A stretch of 64,000 nt of DNA from Sphingomonas caseinilytica (lineage in GTDB: Bacteria; Pseudomonadota; Alphaproteobacteria; Sphingomonadales; Sphingomonadaceae), in the NCBI RefSeq assembly GCF_023516455.1, contig NZ_JAMGBA010000003.1, positions 124,001 to 188,000 of the forward strand, read 5' to 3'. Made by a program: the position numbers and the translations under genes. Under the pieces are notes generated by a model. That model searched no databases. It saw nothing but the letters and a program-made list of their open reading frames with translations, and had not been told where the DNA came from. Positions 13,947 through 22,405 of this stretch are shown here, piece after piece (positions within the stretch are counted from its first letter, which is position 1; each line of letters opens with the position of its first letter).

Positions 13947-14990
13947 CTAAAGTATCGCCAGATGCCGGTTATCGAAGCTCTGAGGGTTTTGCTCCGCGAT
14001 CGTCACCTTGCGCTCGATCGCGTCCAGGATCGGCTCGCTGAAATCGACGCCGGCCAGCCGTGAGCAGCTGCCCAAATTGCCGGGCGAGAAGACGTTCACC
14101 TCCAAAATCTTGTCGCCGACGATGTCGATGCCGACCAGGAACATGCCGTCCGCGACCAGCTTCGGGCGAATAAGCTCGGCGACGCGAAGCTCCGTCTCGC
14201 CGATCTCCACCGCCTCGGCCTTGCCGCCCGCGTGGATGTTGGATCGGATGTCGTCGGCCGACGCGACCCGGCGCAGCGCGGCATATTTGCCGCCGATCTG
14301 AAGCGGCTTTCCGTTCATCAGGAAGAAGCGGATGTCGCCCTTCTTCGCCGCCGGGACATAGGCCTGCGCGATGATGTAACCGTCGCGCCCGATCGCCTCG
14401 ATGATCTGGTTGAGATTGTCCTTGGACTTGGCGTCCAGCTTGAACACGCCCGAACCGCCCGATCCCTGCAACGGCTTCAGGATGATGTTGCCGCGATGCT
14501 CCTTGGCGAAGGCCTTGATGTCGGCCGCATGCTTGCTGATCAGCGTCTCGGCCCGCGCCTCGCTTGGAAAGCTCTGGAAATAAAGCTTGTTGATCGCCCG
14601 GCCGAGGCTGTCGGGATCGTTGAGGACGATCGTCCCGCGCTTCACCGCTTCCCGCCCGAACAGGATCCCTGCCTCCATCGCCCATGGCGTTTCCGCATCG
14701 ATCGACGGGTCGTTGCGCAGCATCAGCACGTCGATCTCGGCCATGTCGATCGGCTCGGCCTTGACCCGGGCGGACTTCAGCGTTTCGAAGAAATCTTCGC
14801 GATCCTTATATTTGCGCTTCGGCATACGCCGCGCATGGACCCATAGCGAGTCATCCGAACGCAGCGCGAAATCGCTCGGCGTCACATAGCAGACCTGGTG
14901 ACCACGAATGGCCGCCTGATGGGCCAGCACGGTGGTCGTATAGCCGGCATGTTCCCGCTCAAGGTCGTTGATGAAGAAAGCGATTTGCAA
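13947..14990 (-). CDS. Glutathione-synthetase-like ATP-grasp ligase
   Basis: The protein has 347 residues. The TTG start lies three bases after the stop of the upstream gene, so translation is probably coupled. The layout is that of GshB: NDPDSLGRAINKLY (124-137), the ATP-grasp loop LKPLQGSGGSG (171-181), lid region and metal-binding ILEVNVFSPG (295-304, Glu297 and Asn299). Such enzymes join a carboxylate to an amine with ATP through an acyl-phosphate. Real GshB is slightly shorter and is not found with these partners. The linked metallopeptidase suggests a peptide or protein tail as substrate, which is inference. Confidence 0.88.
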   Translation of the reverse strand: MQIAFFINDLEREHAGYTTTVLAHQAAIRGHQVCYVTPSDFALRSDDSLWVHARRMPKRKYKDREDFFETLKSARVKAEPIDMAEIDVLMLRNDPSIDAETPWAMEAGILFGREAVKRGTIVLNDPDSLGRAINKLYFQSFPSEARAETLISKHAADIKAFAKEHRGNIILKPLQGSGGSGVFKLDAKSKDNLNQIIEAIGRDGYIIAQAYVPAAKKGDIRFFLMNGKPLQIGGKYAALRRVASADDIRSNIHAGGKAEAVEIGETELRVAELIRPKLVADGMFLVGIDIVGDKILEVNVFSPGNLGSCSRLAGVDFSEPILDAIERKVTIAEQNPQSFDNRHLAIL

Positions 14991-14993
14991 GCG

Positions 14994-16856
14994 TCATGCT
15001 CCCGTCGTGATTGCCGCCAAACCCTTTGCGCCGCGCAGCGCCGCTACCCGTTCCTCGACGGCGTCATTGTCGAGGAACAAGGGAATGAACCGAGGCGCCT
15101 GAACGAGCCCGCGCTGCAACAGTTCCTCGATCGCCGGTACGTGCGCGACCGCGATCTTGCCCAGCCAGAAGGGCGCCAGCGAGGCGCCGCGCTCGACGAT
15201 TTCCATCACCGCCTTGAACCCCTGCAGATAGATGGCGTCCTTCGCGAGCCCGCCCGAACGGAACACCCGCGCGGCGATCCCGAACGCGCCCTGAGAGGAG
15301 AAACCATGATCGCGGTGAAGCAGCCGATGGGTATCGATGAAGGTTGCCCCCCGCTGCATCGCATCCACCGCGACCACCCGCCCCGCCAGCAGGCGCAGCC
15401 GCGTCCGCGTCAGGCCCCCGCTCGCCCACTCCGCGAACACGCCAAGGCCTTCCTGCACCCCCTCATATCCGGCGAGCCCCGACCGGAAGATGGTGAGGCC
15501 CTGTGTCTTGCCGTTGAAATAGGTCAGCAGATGGACGCCGACTTCATGCGCCAGAAGCGCGTCCAGCCGCCGCCGCGGCATCACCGTATCGGCGCCGATG
15601 AGCAGCTTCCGCCCCGACACCAGCAGGCCCGCGACATCCTCCCGGACCTGCACGTCCGGCGTGAAATCGGGATGCTGTTCACGGTATCGCGCCGCCAGCT
15701 CCCCGGCCGCCTCGGCAATCTCCGGCGCGTTGACGGTGGGGCCGCGCGGCGGATCCTTTGCCGACGATCCCAATATGGCCTTTGCATCCGCCAACAGCGG
15801 ATCGTCGACCATCCCGTAAAGGAACATGGACGCGGGCCGGAAGGCGGGCGTGTTGCGGGTCGCCAGCATCGTCAGCTGCGCATCCAGCTCATGCCTTTTC
15901 TCGCCCAGCAACCGCTCCAGCAACGGATCCTCCAGCGCCCGGAAATCGATCGCGTACAGCTCGCGCTTGGCAAGGTCGGGATCGACCGTCAGCGGCCGAT
16001 AATGGAAGTGCGGCGGTTGCTGCTCATGGCCCGCCGCGAACCGGGCATAGGCCTTGGCCGTGTCGATCGGGGAGATGGACAGCAGGAAGTCGAAGCTCCG
16101 CGCCACCCGGTCCAGCTTCTTGTCGGCCTTCAGCGCCGCAGCGAGATAGGCGCTCCGACCCAGCGAGCGGTAATGCTTCGGAACCTCGGTCTTGCCGTCA
16201 TCCATGAAGGCGCAGGCCGCGCGGAGCAGGGAATCGCCGATCCCCACCGATATGTCGTGGGCGATCGCCGGATACTCCCCGCCCTCCTTGCGCCGGTGGA
16301 TCTGCGGCACGCGCAGCGACATACGCTCGACGCCCTCGATGCGATTCAGAAGCTTGTTGAACGGACCGGGAAGCAAAGCTTCGAACGGCACCCGTTCGAC
16401 CTTGCAGTCGCGAAGGTCGATCTCGATGTCGCGCAGATCCTCCTCCAGCGCCGCGGCCGCCCTTCCGACATCGCCCTCGTCCCCCGCGCCGACCTGGGCG
16501 ACGAACGGCGGCAGCTCCTGGGACCCTTCGCGATGAAACTCGACCGGCTGGTCGGCCAGGGTGACCACCAGCAGCCGCCCTTCCCGTTCGACCGCGGCCG
16601 ATGCCACCGCCTCCAGTGCCGACAGTGCAACCGCATCGTCGCCGGGCGACCACAGCAGATAGGCCGGGCTGTCGACCGCGATCCGCCGCGCCAGGCTGGT
16701 TTCCGGATCGTCCGTCCGGTGCAGGATCAGGAACGGCAGCCAGCGGTCCAGGTGCACCCGCCCACTCTCGCCGACAGCCTGCCGAAGCGCACCCGTGCTC
16801 GCATATTCCGGCTTGAACCCCGGCGGCGCCTCCTTGAGGTCGGGCAGCGCGCTCAT
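14994..16856 (-). CDS. DUF1704/QEGLA-motif protein, HExxxH metallopeptidase-like
   Basis: This 620-residue protein belongs to the family annotated as flavohemoglobin expression-modulating QEGLA motif protein. Its metal site is plain: AHEVGVH (HExxxH, 437-442), then GVQEGLG with Glu469 as likely third ligand; the name motif reads QEGLG here. To my knowledge DUF1704 also forms the catalytic domain of the animal tubulin detyrosinase MATCAP, a carboxypeptidase with HExxxH. The N-terminal 270 residues resemble an N-formylglutamate-amidohydrolase-like region (PVEFHREGSQELP...). The ATG overlaps the upstream stop by four bases. No flavohemoglobin gene is nearby. Confidence 0.87.
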   Translation of the reverse strand: MSALPDLKEAPPGFKPEYASTGALRQAVGESGRVHLDRWLPFLILHRTDDPETSLARRIAVDSPAYLLWSPGDDAVALSALEAVASAAVEREGRLLVVTLADQPVEFHREGSQELPPFVAQVGAGDEGDVGRAAAALEEDLRDIEIDLRDCKVERVPFEALLPGPFNKLLNRIEGVERMSLRVPQIHRRKEGGEYPAIAHDISVGIGDSLLRAACAFMDDGKTEVPKHYRSLGRSAYLAAALKADKKLDRVARSFDFLLSISPIDTAKAYARFAAGHEQQPPHFHYRPLTVDPDLAKRELYAIDFRALEDPLLERLLGEKRHELDAQLTMLATRNTPAFRPASMFLYGMVDDPLLADAKAILGSSAKDPPRGPTVNAPEIAEAAGELAARYREQHPDFTPDVQVREDVAGLLVSGRKLLIGADTVMPRRRLDALLAHEVGVHLLTYFNGKTQGLTIFRSGLAGYEGVQEGLGVFAEWASGGLTRTRLRLLAGRVVAVDAMQRGATFIDTHRLLHRDHGFSSQGAFGIAARVFRSGGLAKDAIYLQGFKAVMEIVERGASLAPFWLGKIAVAHVPAIEELLQRGLVQAPRFIPLFLDNDAVEERVAALRGAKGLAAITTGA

Positions 16857-17647
16857 CCCAGCAGGCCTCGCGCCTTGTCGGCGGTAAAAGCGATGAACCG
16901 CCGCATCGCCTCAAGCTCCGCCGGATCGGGCTCGCCGCTCCACTCGTCCATGAAGAATTTCTTGAATTCCAGCGCGATCGCGCAGCCGCGCCCGGGGTAT
17001 CGTTCGTGCACGAACCGCGTTTGCTCGCCCTTGCCCTGGAAGGCGATATTCTCGCGGACGTCGAGCGTCCGGCCGTTGAAGTCGAACCCGGCCATCGCCT
17101 CCATCAGCGGATCGAGCAGGAACGCCCACTCCTCGCGCGGCATCGAAAATGTGCCGATATTGATATCGGGCGCATCTTTCGGCGGCGTCGCTTCGGTGTC
17201 TGGCCCGTCGCGGCGATGGTTGTAGCTGTGCACATCGATCAGCACGAAGCGCCCATGCGTCGACGCGACATCGTCCAGCAGGCCCGCGAGCATCCGGTAG
17301 TAAGCGGCGTGGATCGCCAGCGACCGGTCGGCAAGACCCGCGGGAAGCGGCTGGTGCCATACCTCAAGGCCCCAACTCTGCTCCGCCGTTTCATAAACGG
17401 CCTCGACCGGGCCGCGATTAAGGTCGAATTCGAACCGCGACCGGTGGACGACGACATGGGTCGGCACATCCAGGATTGCCTGCCCCGTGAACGGATCCTC
17501 TTCGCGAAGCCGCTCGGCATCGCTTAGGCTCATCGCCGCCGCGACTTCGGGCCGAAGCCCGTGCCCGTCGTGGATCGCTGTCGCCACGATCGGCCCGCCG
17601 CCACGCTGCACCGTCCACCACGGGCCAAGGTCGCTATGCTCGCTCAT
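16853..17647 (-). CDS. N-formylglutamate amidohydrolase-family protein
   Basis: This 264-residue protein is first in the three-gene unit. FGase-family metal motifs are visible: HDGHG at about 26 and IDVHSYNHRRD at about 132, plus RSRFEFDLNRG at about 69. The family is best known from histidine breakdown (HutG), but no hut gene is near. Here it is locked by a 4-bp overlap to the metallopeptidase-like gene. It may remove an N-terminal acyl or acylglutamyl group in the same pathway; the exact substrate is open. No ribosome site or promoter stands out in the 107-bp gap upstream. Confidence 0.86.
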   Translation of the reverse strand: MSEHSDLGPWWTVQRGGGPIVATAIHDGHGLRPEVAAAMSLSDAERLREEDPFTGQAILDVPTHVVVHRSRFEFDLNRGPVEAVYETAEQSWGLEVWHQPLPAGLADRSLAIHAAYYRMLAGLLDDVASTHGRFVLIDVHSYNHRRDGPDTEATPPKDAPDINIGTFSMPREEWAFLLDPLMEAMAGFDFNGRTLDVRENIAFQGKGEQTRFVHERYPGRGCAIALEFKKFFMDEWSGEPDPAELEAMRRFIAFTADKARGLLG

Positions 17648-17754
17648 CGGATGACTAAGCGTTTCGGACGCGGTTCGGTTTCCTCACAAGCTGCCGAGCG
17701 CAGCGCGGCAATTGCCCAGCAATCGCAAGCAGCGCGTGGTGACAGCGAGTGCCG

Positions 17755-18240
17755 CTACTCCGTCCGCTTCACCGATGACGTCTGCTGTGCATGGTAGTTG
17801 GCGGAAATCTGCACCTTCACCTGCTCGTACAGTCGCGCGGGGATTGCACCATATAGCAGCGTGTCGGAGCCCTTTGCCGCCCGAATGTCGGGCCCGGGCC
17901 AGATGAACTGATTGACCTCCGTCGTTATTATCCAGCTTCGTCCATCATCCAGGCCCAGGTGACGCTTGACCGCTTGGGGCACCTCGACGCCCCCGAAGGC
18001 CGGAGGCGCTGAGTGCGTTAAGGGTGCAACAATCAGGCGAGTGAAATCGCCTTCGACGATTCTCGCCAACACCACCACAACCGGACGATCTTTCACCCCT
18101 TCTTCCCGACCCTCGGCCGCCTCCCGCGCCCAGAGATAGGAATAACAGATGACGTCACCCGGTTCGGGAATCGTCCATGAGATTGTCGAGCGACTTTGAT
18201 CGCTCGGAAGGTTCGGCGGTCCGGATGGCTTCGATGGCAT
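17755..18240 (-). CDS. PemK/MazF-like toxin candidate
   Basis: The protein has up to 161 residues. PGDVICYSYLW, then GVKDRPVVVVL and RLIVAPLTHS followed by WIITTEVNQF form the order of strands seen in PemK/MazF-like growth inhibitors (GDI..., K.RP..V, ...PLT). These are usually mRNA endonucleases. The only good ATG (18240) lies 86 bp inside the antitoxin gene, so the first 25 residues overlap it; a non-standard later start near the antitoxin stop is possible. The pairing with a Phd-like gene supports the call. Sequence similarity is modest, so the activity is not certain. Confidence 0.62.
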   Translation of the reverse strand: MPSKPSGPPNLPSDQSRSTISWTIPEPGDVICYSYLWAREAAEGREEGVKDRPVVVVLARIVEGDFTRLIVAPLTHSAPPAFGGVEVPQAVKRHLGLDDGRSWIITTEVNQFIWPGPDIRAAKGSDTLLYGAIPARLYEQVKVQISANYHAQQTSSVKRTE

Positions 18241-18436
18241 TCTCGTCGAGGTCCTTTACCGACAGAACCTGGCGATCACGGCGAAGGAGTCGCTCATATT
18301 CTTTAAGCGAGAGCATCACGACGCGGGTGACGCCGTGTCGCTGGATACCGACCGGATGAAGCATCGCCTCATCGGTATAATATCCAAACTTGCCCGCAAC
18401 CTCCTTGGCCGGGACCGCCAATAGCGGTTCTGTCAC
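18155..18436 (-). CDS. Phd/YefM-like antitoxin
   Basis: The gene encodes 93 residues from a GTG start with GAGGAG seven bases upstream. Residues 5-55 (AKEVAGKFGYYTDEAML, PVGIQRHGVTRVVMLSLKEYERLLRRD) match the Phd/YefM fold, which binds DNA at the operator and folds over the toxin with its C-terminus. The acidic tail is typical for the toxin-binding part. It is the upstream gene of the pair, the normal order for autoregulated toxin-antitoxin operons. Confidence 0.72.
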   Translation of the reverse strand: MTEPLLAVPAKEVAGKFGYYTDEAMLHPVGIQRHGVTRVVMLSLKEYERLLRRDRQVLSVKDLDENAIEAIRTAEPSERSKSLDNLMDDSRTG

Positions 18437-18627
18437 ATTGGTCTCCTCGACTCCGCTGCTGCCGGAATAGGCAGCCTCCGTGCGCGGACGAAGTCGCTAA
18501 AAGCCGGATAAGACTGATTTTCCGAATAGTCAAGATTTATAGCGAGTTTCTGGCTCTCCGATCTATCGGTCACGCGGCTGGCGCCCCCCATCCCATTTGT
18601 TATGAAGCACCGACAACCTCGTGACGG

Positions 18628-19161
18628 GTGGCGGCAATCGGCAGCGAACCAGATTCCAGTCTCATCGCCGCCGCTGCCGCCGGCGATCGCGACGCGTTCG
18701 CCGCGCTGCTCGAACGCCATTACGACCGCATCCACGGCCTCGCCTGGCAGCTCACGGGATCGCGCGCCGACGCCGACGACATCGCCCAGGACGTCTGCTG
18801 CGCGTTGGTCGAGAAGATCGGCAGCTATCGCGGGGACGCCAAGTTCACCACCTGGCTCTACGGCATCACCTTTAACGCCTGCAGCGACTGGCGCCGCCGT
18901 CGCCGCAGCTTCGGTGTCTTCAGCGAGAAGCTCGCCGTCCTCGTCGGCCTCGCGGAAAAGCCCGACGGCCGCGATCTCTACGATGCCGTCTGGATCAAGA
19001 GCGCCATCGCCCGCCTGAAGCCCGCGCTTCGCGACACCGTCGTCCTCGTCGCGGGTCAGCAGCTGACCCATGCCGAGGCCGCCGAAATCCTCGGCATCGC
19101 CGAAGCCACGGTGGCCTGGAGAATGCACGAAGTCCGCCGCATCCTGTCTTCCGAAAAATAA
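18628..19161 (+). CDS. ECF-type RNA polymerase sigma factor
   Basis: This 177-residue protein is read from a GTG. Sigma region 2 lies at about 20-90 ([31 protein letters not shown], then [19 protein letters not shown]) and region 4 at about 120-172 ([38 protein letters not shown]). No region 3 is present, as expected for group 4 sigma factors. The VWA lipoprotein and Pro-rich membrane protein follow on the same strand. A third gene with one membrane helix is a candidate anti-sigma factor. The 190 bp before the gene show no promoter I can name with confidence. Confidence 0.92.
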   Translation: MAAIGSEPDSSLIAAAAAGDRDAFAALLERHYDRIHGLAWQLTGSRADADDIAQDVCCALVEKIGSYRGDAKFTTWLYGITFNACSDWRRRRRSFGVFSEKLAVLVGLAEKPDGRDLYDAVWIKSAIARLKPALRDTVVLVAGQQLTHAEAAEILGIAEATVAWRMHEVRRILSSEK

Positions 19162-19241
19162 TCTTCAAAGGAAATCCCCCGCTCCCGCGTCCCAGTAATC
19201 GGGCAGGCACTTTTGCCGCCCACTCAAAAGGGAGGTTTCAA

Positions 19242-20969
19242 ATGGGGAGCCAGCATCGTCTCATCAGCGTCGCTCTCGCCGGCCTGCTCCTCGCGTCTTG
19301 CGCGGGGCGGTCGATTGACGAACAGGCGGCAGCACCGCCCACGGACGTTATTGCAGAACCGGCGGAAGCGGAATCCGCCGCCGACAGCATCGTCGTCACC
19401 GGCCAGATTGCCATCGGAAAGGCCCGCCAGGAAAACCGCGCCAAGGCCGCCCCGGCGCCAATGATGTCGCCCTACGCGCCGCCGCCACCGCCGCCGCCCG
19501 TGATGGACGCGAGCATGTGGCCGCCCGCCTACAAGGATGTCGGCCGCGACAAGTTCGACAAGTTCGTCGAGAACAGCTTCAAGATCGTCCGCGAAGCCCC
19601 GGTCTCGACCTTCTCGATCGACGTCGACACCGCTTCCTACAGCTGGGTCCGCGCCTCGCTCAATCAGAATGTCCTGCCGCAACCGGCCGCCGTCCGGACG
19701 GAGGAGATGATCAACTATTTCCATTACGACTATGCCCCGCCGGCGACCACGGCCCAGCCGTTCGGAACCAACGTCGCCGTCTTCCCAAGTCCCTGGGCGC
19801 AGGGCCGCAAGCTCGTCCGCATCGGCATCAAGGGCTATGAGGTCGCCCGCGCCACAAGGCCGCGCGCCAACCTCGTCTTCCTGATCGACACCTCCGGCTC
19901 CATGAACTCGCCGGACAAGCTGCCACTGGTGCAGAAGTCGCTGACCATGCTGCTCGATGAGCTGGACGCGCGCGACACCGTCGCCATCGTCACCTACGCG
20001 GGCAGCGCCGGGACCGCACTCGCTCCCACGCCGGCAAACCAGAAGGCCAAGATCCGCGCGGTCATCGACCAGCTCGGCGCCGGCGGAAGCACAGCCGGCG
20101 CGGAGGGCATCCGCCAGGCCTACAGCCTCGCCGAAGCCAATCTCGACCCCAATGGCGTCAACCGCGTCATCCTGGCCACCGACGGCGACTTCAACGTCGG
20201 AATCACCAACCAGGAGGAGCTGAAGGGCTATATCGAGCGCGAGCGCGGCAAGGGCGTCTTCCTCTCCGTCCTCGGCTTCGGCATGGGCAATTACAATGAC
20301 GCGCTGATGCAGGCGCTGGCCCAGAACGGCAACGGCACCGCCGCCTACATCGACACGGCGCAGGAGGCCCGCAAGACCCTGGTCGAGGAGGCCGGTTCGA
20401 CCCTCTTCCCGATCGCCAAGGACGTGAAGATCCAGGTCGAGTTCAACCCTGCCACCGTCGCCGAATATCGGCTGATCGGCTACGAGACCCGCGCCCTCAA
20501 CCGCGACGACTTCGACAATGACAAGGTCGACGCGGGCGACGTCGGCTCCGGCCAGTCGGTCACCGCCCTCTATGAGGTGGTGCCGGTCGGCGGCCCGACC
20601 ACCATGGGAAGCTCGCGCTACGGTGCAAAACCCGCCGTAACCGCCCGCTCGGCCGAGCTCGGCTTCGTCAAGATCCGCTACAAGCTGCCCAAGTCCGACA
20701 CCAGCCGGCTGATCACCACCCCGATCGATAGCCGCGCCGCCTTCGCCAGCTTCGATGCCGCTCCGCGCGACGCCCGCTTCGCCACAGCGGTCGCTGGCTT
20801 CGCCGAGCTGCTTCGCGGCGGGCGCTACAACGGGTCGCTGACCTATGACGATGTGGTGCGGATCGCCAACGCGGCGCGCGGGCCGGACGAATATGGCTAT
20901 CGTTCGGAATTCGTGCAGCTGGTGCGCGCTGCCAAGGGTGCGAAGTCGCTGGCGGCGCTGGAACGCTAG
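19242..20969 (+). CDS. VWA-domain lipoprotein with a TonB-box-like motif
   Basis: The protein has 575 residues; the ATG follows GGGAGG. The lipobox LLLASC gives a lipidated Cys20. A Pro-rich linker follows and contains ADSIVVTGQ (about 47-55), resembling a TonB box (DTxxVT) of outer-membrane receptors. A VWA N-terminal region lies at about 90-200 (FSIDVDTASYSWVRASLN). The VWA core at about 208-390 has a full MIDAS (FLIDTSGSM with Asp216, GGSTAGAEG, ATDGD), and a YfbK-like C-terminal domain follows. VWA domains bind partners through a metal. The sigma-factor gene lies 80 bp upstream, suggesting one regulon. Confidence 0.9.
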   Translation: MGSQHRLISVALAGLLLASCAGRSIDEQAAAPPTDVIAEPAEAESAADSIVVTGQIAIGKARQENRAKAAPAPMMSPYAPPPPPPPVMDASMWPPAYKDVGRDKFDKFVENSFKIVREAPVSTFSIDVDTASYSWVRASLNQNVLPQPAAVRTEEMINYFHYDYAPPATTAQPFGTNVAVFPSPWAQGRKLVRIGIKGYEVARATRPRANLVFLIDTSGSMNSPDKLPLVQKSLTMLLDELDARDTVAIVTYAGSAGTALAPTPANQKAKIRAVIDQLGAGGSTAGAEGIRQAYSLAEANLDPNGVNRVILATDGDFNVGITNQEELKGYIERERGKGVFLSVLGFGMGNYNDALMQALAQNGNGTAAYIDTAQEARKTLVEEAGSTLFPIAKDVKIQVEFNPATVAEYRLIGYETRALNRDDFDNDKVDAGDVGSGQSVTALYEVVPVGGPTTMGSSRYGAKPAVTARSAELGFVKIRYKLPKSDTSRLITTPIDSRAAFASFDAAPRDARFATAVAGFAELLRGGRYNGSLTYDDVVRIANAARGPDEYGYRSEFVQLVRAAKGAKSLAALER

Positions 20970-20977
20970 CGATTTCG

Positions 20978-21020
20978 GGCCGCCGGGGCCGAATGCCCCC
21001 TGACCCCGGCTCCGGCGGCC
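20978..21020 (+). other. Large inverted repeat between VWA and membrane-protein genes
   Basis: GGCCGCCGG (20978-20986) pairs with CCGGCGGCC (21012-21020), and a GGGGCC...GCCCC stem nests inside. There is no T run. It may stabilise or attenuate the transcript between the two genes. Confidence 0.5.
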
Positions 21021-21096
21021 GCCCGAATAAGCGCTTACCAATGATGTTATAGTCGCTATGAGTTTGGCGACGCGACCTTACGAAGGAACTTAGGGC

Positions 21097-22116
21097 TTGG
21101 GACAGGAAAGCGACGATATCGTCTCGCTGCCGGCCCCGCCGCCGCCCAATCCCGCCGCGCGCCGCATCGCCATCGACACGGCGATGCGCAAGTTCGATGG
21201 CATCGAGGAACCCGCCAAGCCCCGCACCCGCCCGGGCATTTTCGGTTGGGCCGCCACCCACCGCCGCGCCACCGGCGGCCTCGTCACCGCCGCGCTGATC
21301 GCCGTCGTCGGCATCCCGGCCATGCAGATCGCGATCCGCAACCAGCCGCAGGAAGTTGCATCGGAACGGGCCGAGCCCAGCCTCCCGACGGCCAACGTCC
21401 AGTCAATTGATAGCAACCCCGCGCCAGACGCCGCCGCCCTCCCGGCCGAACCAGCCCCGGAACCACCGGCGACGTCAGTCCCGCTCGCCCGCAACGAACC
21501 CATCGCCGCGCCCGAAGAAGCCCGCGCCCTCGCCAAGCAGGAACAGCCCGGCTTCACGGATGCCCGCCCGGAGCAAAAAGCCAGAGTCGCCACCACCGCG
21601 CCACTGCTAAGCGCGCGCCCGGCTTCGCCAATGGCCTCGGTCGCGCCGGCACCACCCCCGCCAGCACCACCTCCACCCCCACCGCCGCCTCCACTGGCAC
21701 CGATGGCGGAACGGGAGGCGGCCGACGCAGTCGCCGCACAGTCCGAGAACATTGTCGTCACCGGAACGCTTGCTCGGCGGCAGAATATGAAGTCCGCAGC
21801 GCCCGTCGCGGAGGTCACGGCGCAAGAGGCCTACGATGATTTCAACGACAAGCTGCAATCGGCCTTCCAGGCCAACAATAGCGCCGCCATCCTCCGTCTA
21901 ATCGGCTTTCCCCTGAAGGTGGATTTCAACGGAGATGTCCGCACCTACCGAACCCGAAGCGAAGTAGAACGAGACTACGACCGCATCTTCACTATCGAGG
22001 TGCGGCAGTCAGTTCTCAACGGTCAGCCAGGCCGCCACCTGACCTTCGCGCCCCAGTGCCCCCGCACCGCTTGCCCGCCGGAAGCCACCGTCAGAATTAG
22101 AGCGGTGAGGCCTTAA
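21097..22116 (+). CDS. Pro-rich single-pass membrane protein, candidate anti-sigma factor
   Basis: The 339-residue frame starts at a TTG with GAAGGA upstream. About 55 cytoplasmic residues precede a membrane helix (about 56-75, GGLVTAALIAVVGIPAMQIA). Then come some 140 residues of Pro/Ala-rich linker, including a PPPPP run, a SENIVVTG motif (about 214-221) like the one in the upstream lipoprotein, and a small folded C-terminal domain. Third place after an ECF sigma gene plus one membrane helix suggest an anti-sigma or envelope-sensing role. The N-terminus lacks the zinc HxxxCxxC motif of ZAS anti-sigma factors, so this is only a guess. Confidence 0.68.
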   Translation: MGQESDDIVSLPAPPPPNPAARRIAIDTAMRKFDGIEEPAKPRTRPGIFGWAATHRRATGGLVTAALIAVVGIPAMQIAIRNQPQEVASERAEPSLPTANVQSIDSNPAPDAAALPAEPAPEPPATSVPLARNEPIAAPEEARALAKQEQPGFTDARPEQKARVATTAPLLSARPASPMASVAPAPPPPAPPPPPPPPPLAPMAEREAADAVAAQSENIVVTGTLARRQNMKSAAPVAEVTAQEAYDDFNDKLQSAFQANNSAAILRLIGFPLKVDFNGDVRTYRTRSEVERDYDRIFTIEVRQSVLNGQPGRHLTFAPQCPRTACPPEATVRIRAVRP

Positions 22117-22160
22117 GCCAGCGCAAGCCAACTTCGCGCCGACACCCTTCCCCTCCCCTC

Positions 22161-22381
22161 GTCATCCCGGACTTGATCCGGGATCTGCCTTCTTATCCTG
22201 CTAAACCACAAAGAGGTCGAGTGGCCGTCACGAACTAAATTCGTGACGTCGGTCGGGCGAAGCTAGCTTGAAGGCTCCGGCCGGCGCGCCGGTCGGAATG
22301 CTAGCTGAGGGTGGCCTGCGGCCACCCGCCGTCCGTGGCTCCGCCTCTCTACGCGCTGGCTTCCGAATGCTCACGCATTCG
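22161..22381. repeat. Cluster of five palindromic repeats
   Basis: Five separate inverted repeats follow one another: ATCCCGGA/TCCGGGAT (22164-22184), GTCACGAA/TTCGTGAC (22227-22247), AGCTAGC/GCTAGCT (22261-22306) enclosing the palindrome CCGGCGCGCCGG (22281-22292), GGGTGGCC/GGCCACCC (22309-22327) and CGAATGC/GCATTCG (22364-22381). The first resembles a dispersed palindrome I associate with other alphaproteobacteria. This fills most of the 289-bp gap between the convergent membrane-protein and folE genes. Confidence 0.72.
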
Positions 22382-22405
22382 CTCGCCTGCGCTCGGACGC
22401 TCGGC

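Noticed and set aside
14898-17225. A 775-aa open frame on the + strand opposite the ATP-grasp/QEGLA/FGase genes
   Set aside because: It is the antisense shadow of three well-supported genes in GC-rich DNA; its composition is Arg/Pro/Gln-rich with no domain.
19224-21041. A 605-aa open frame on the - strand
   Set aside because: It mirrors the VWA lipoprotein gene, which has a lipobox and MIDAS motif; the antisense product shows none.
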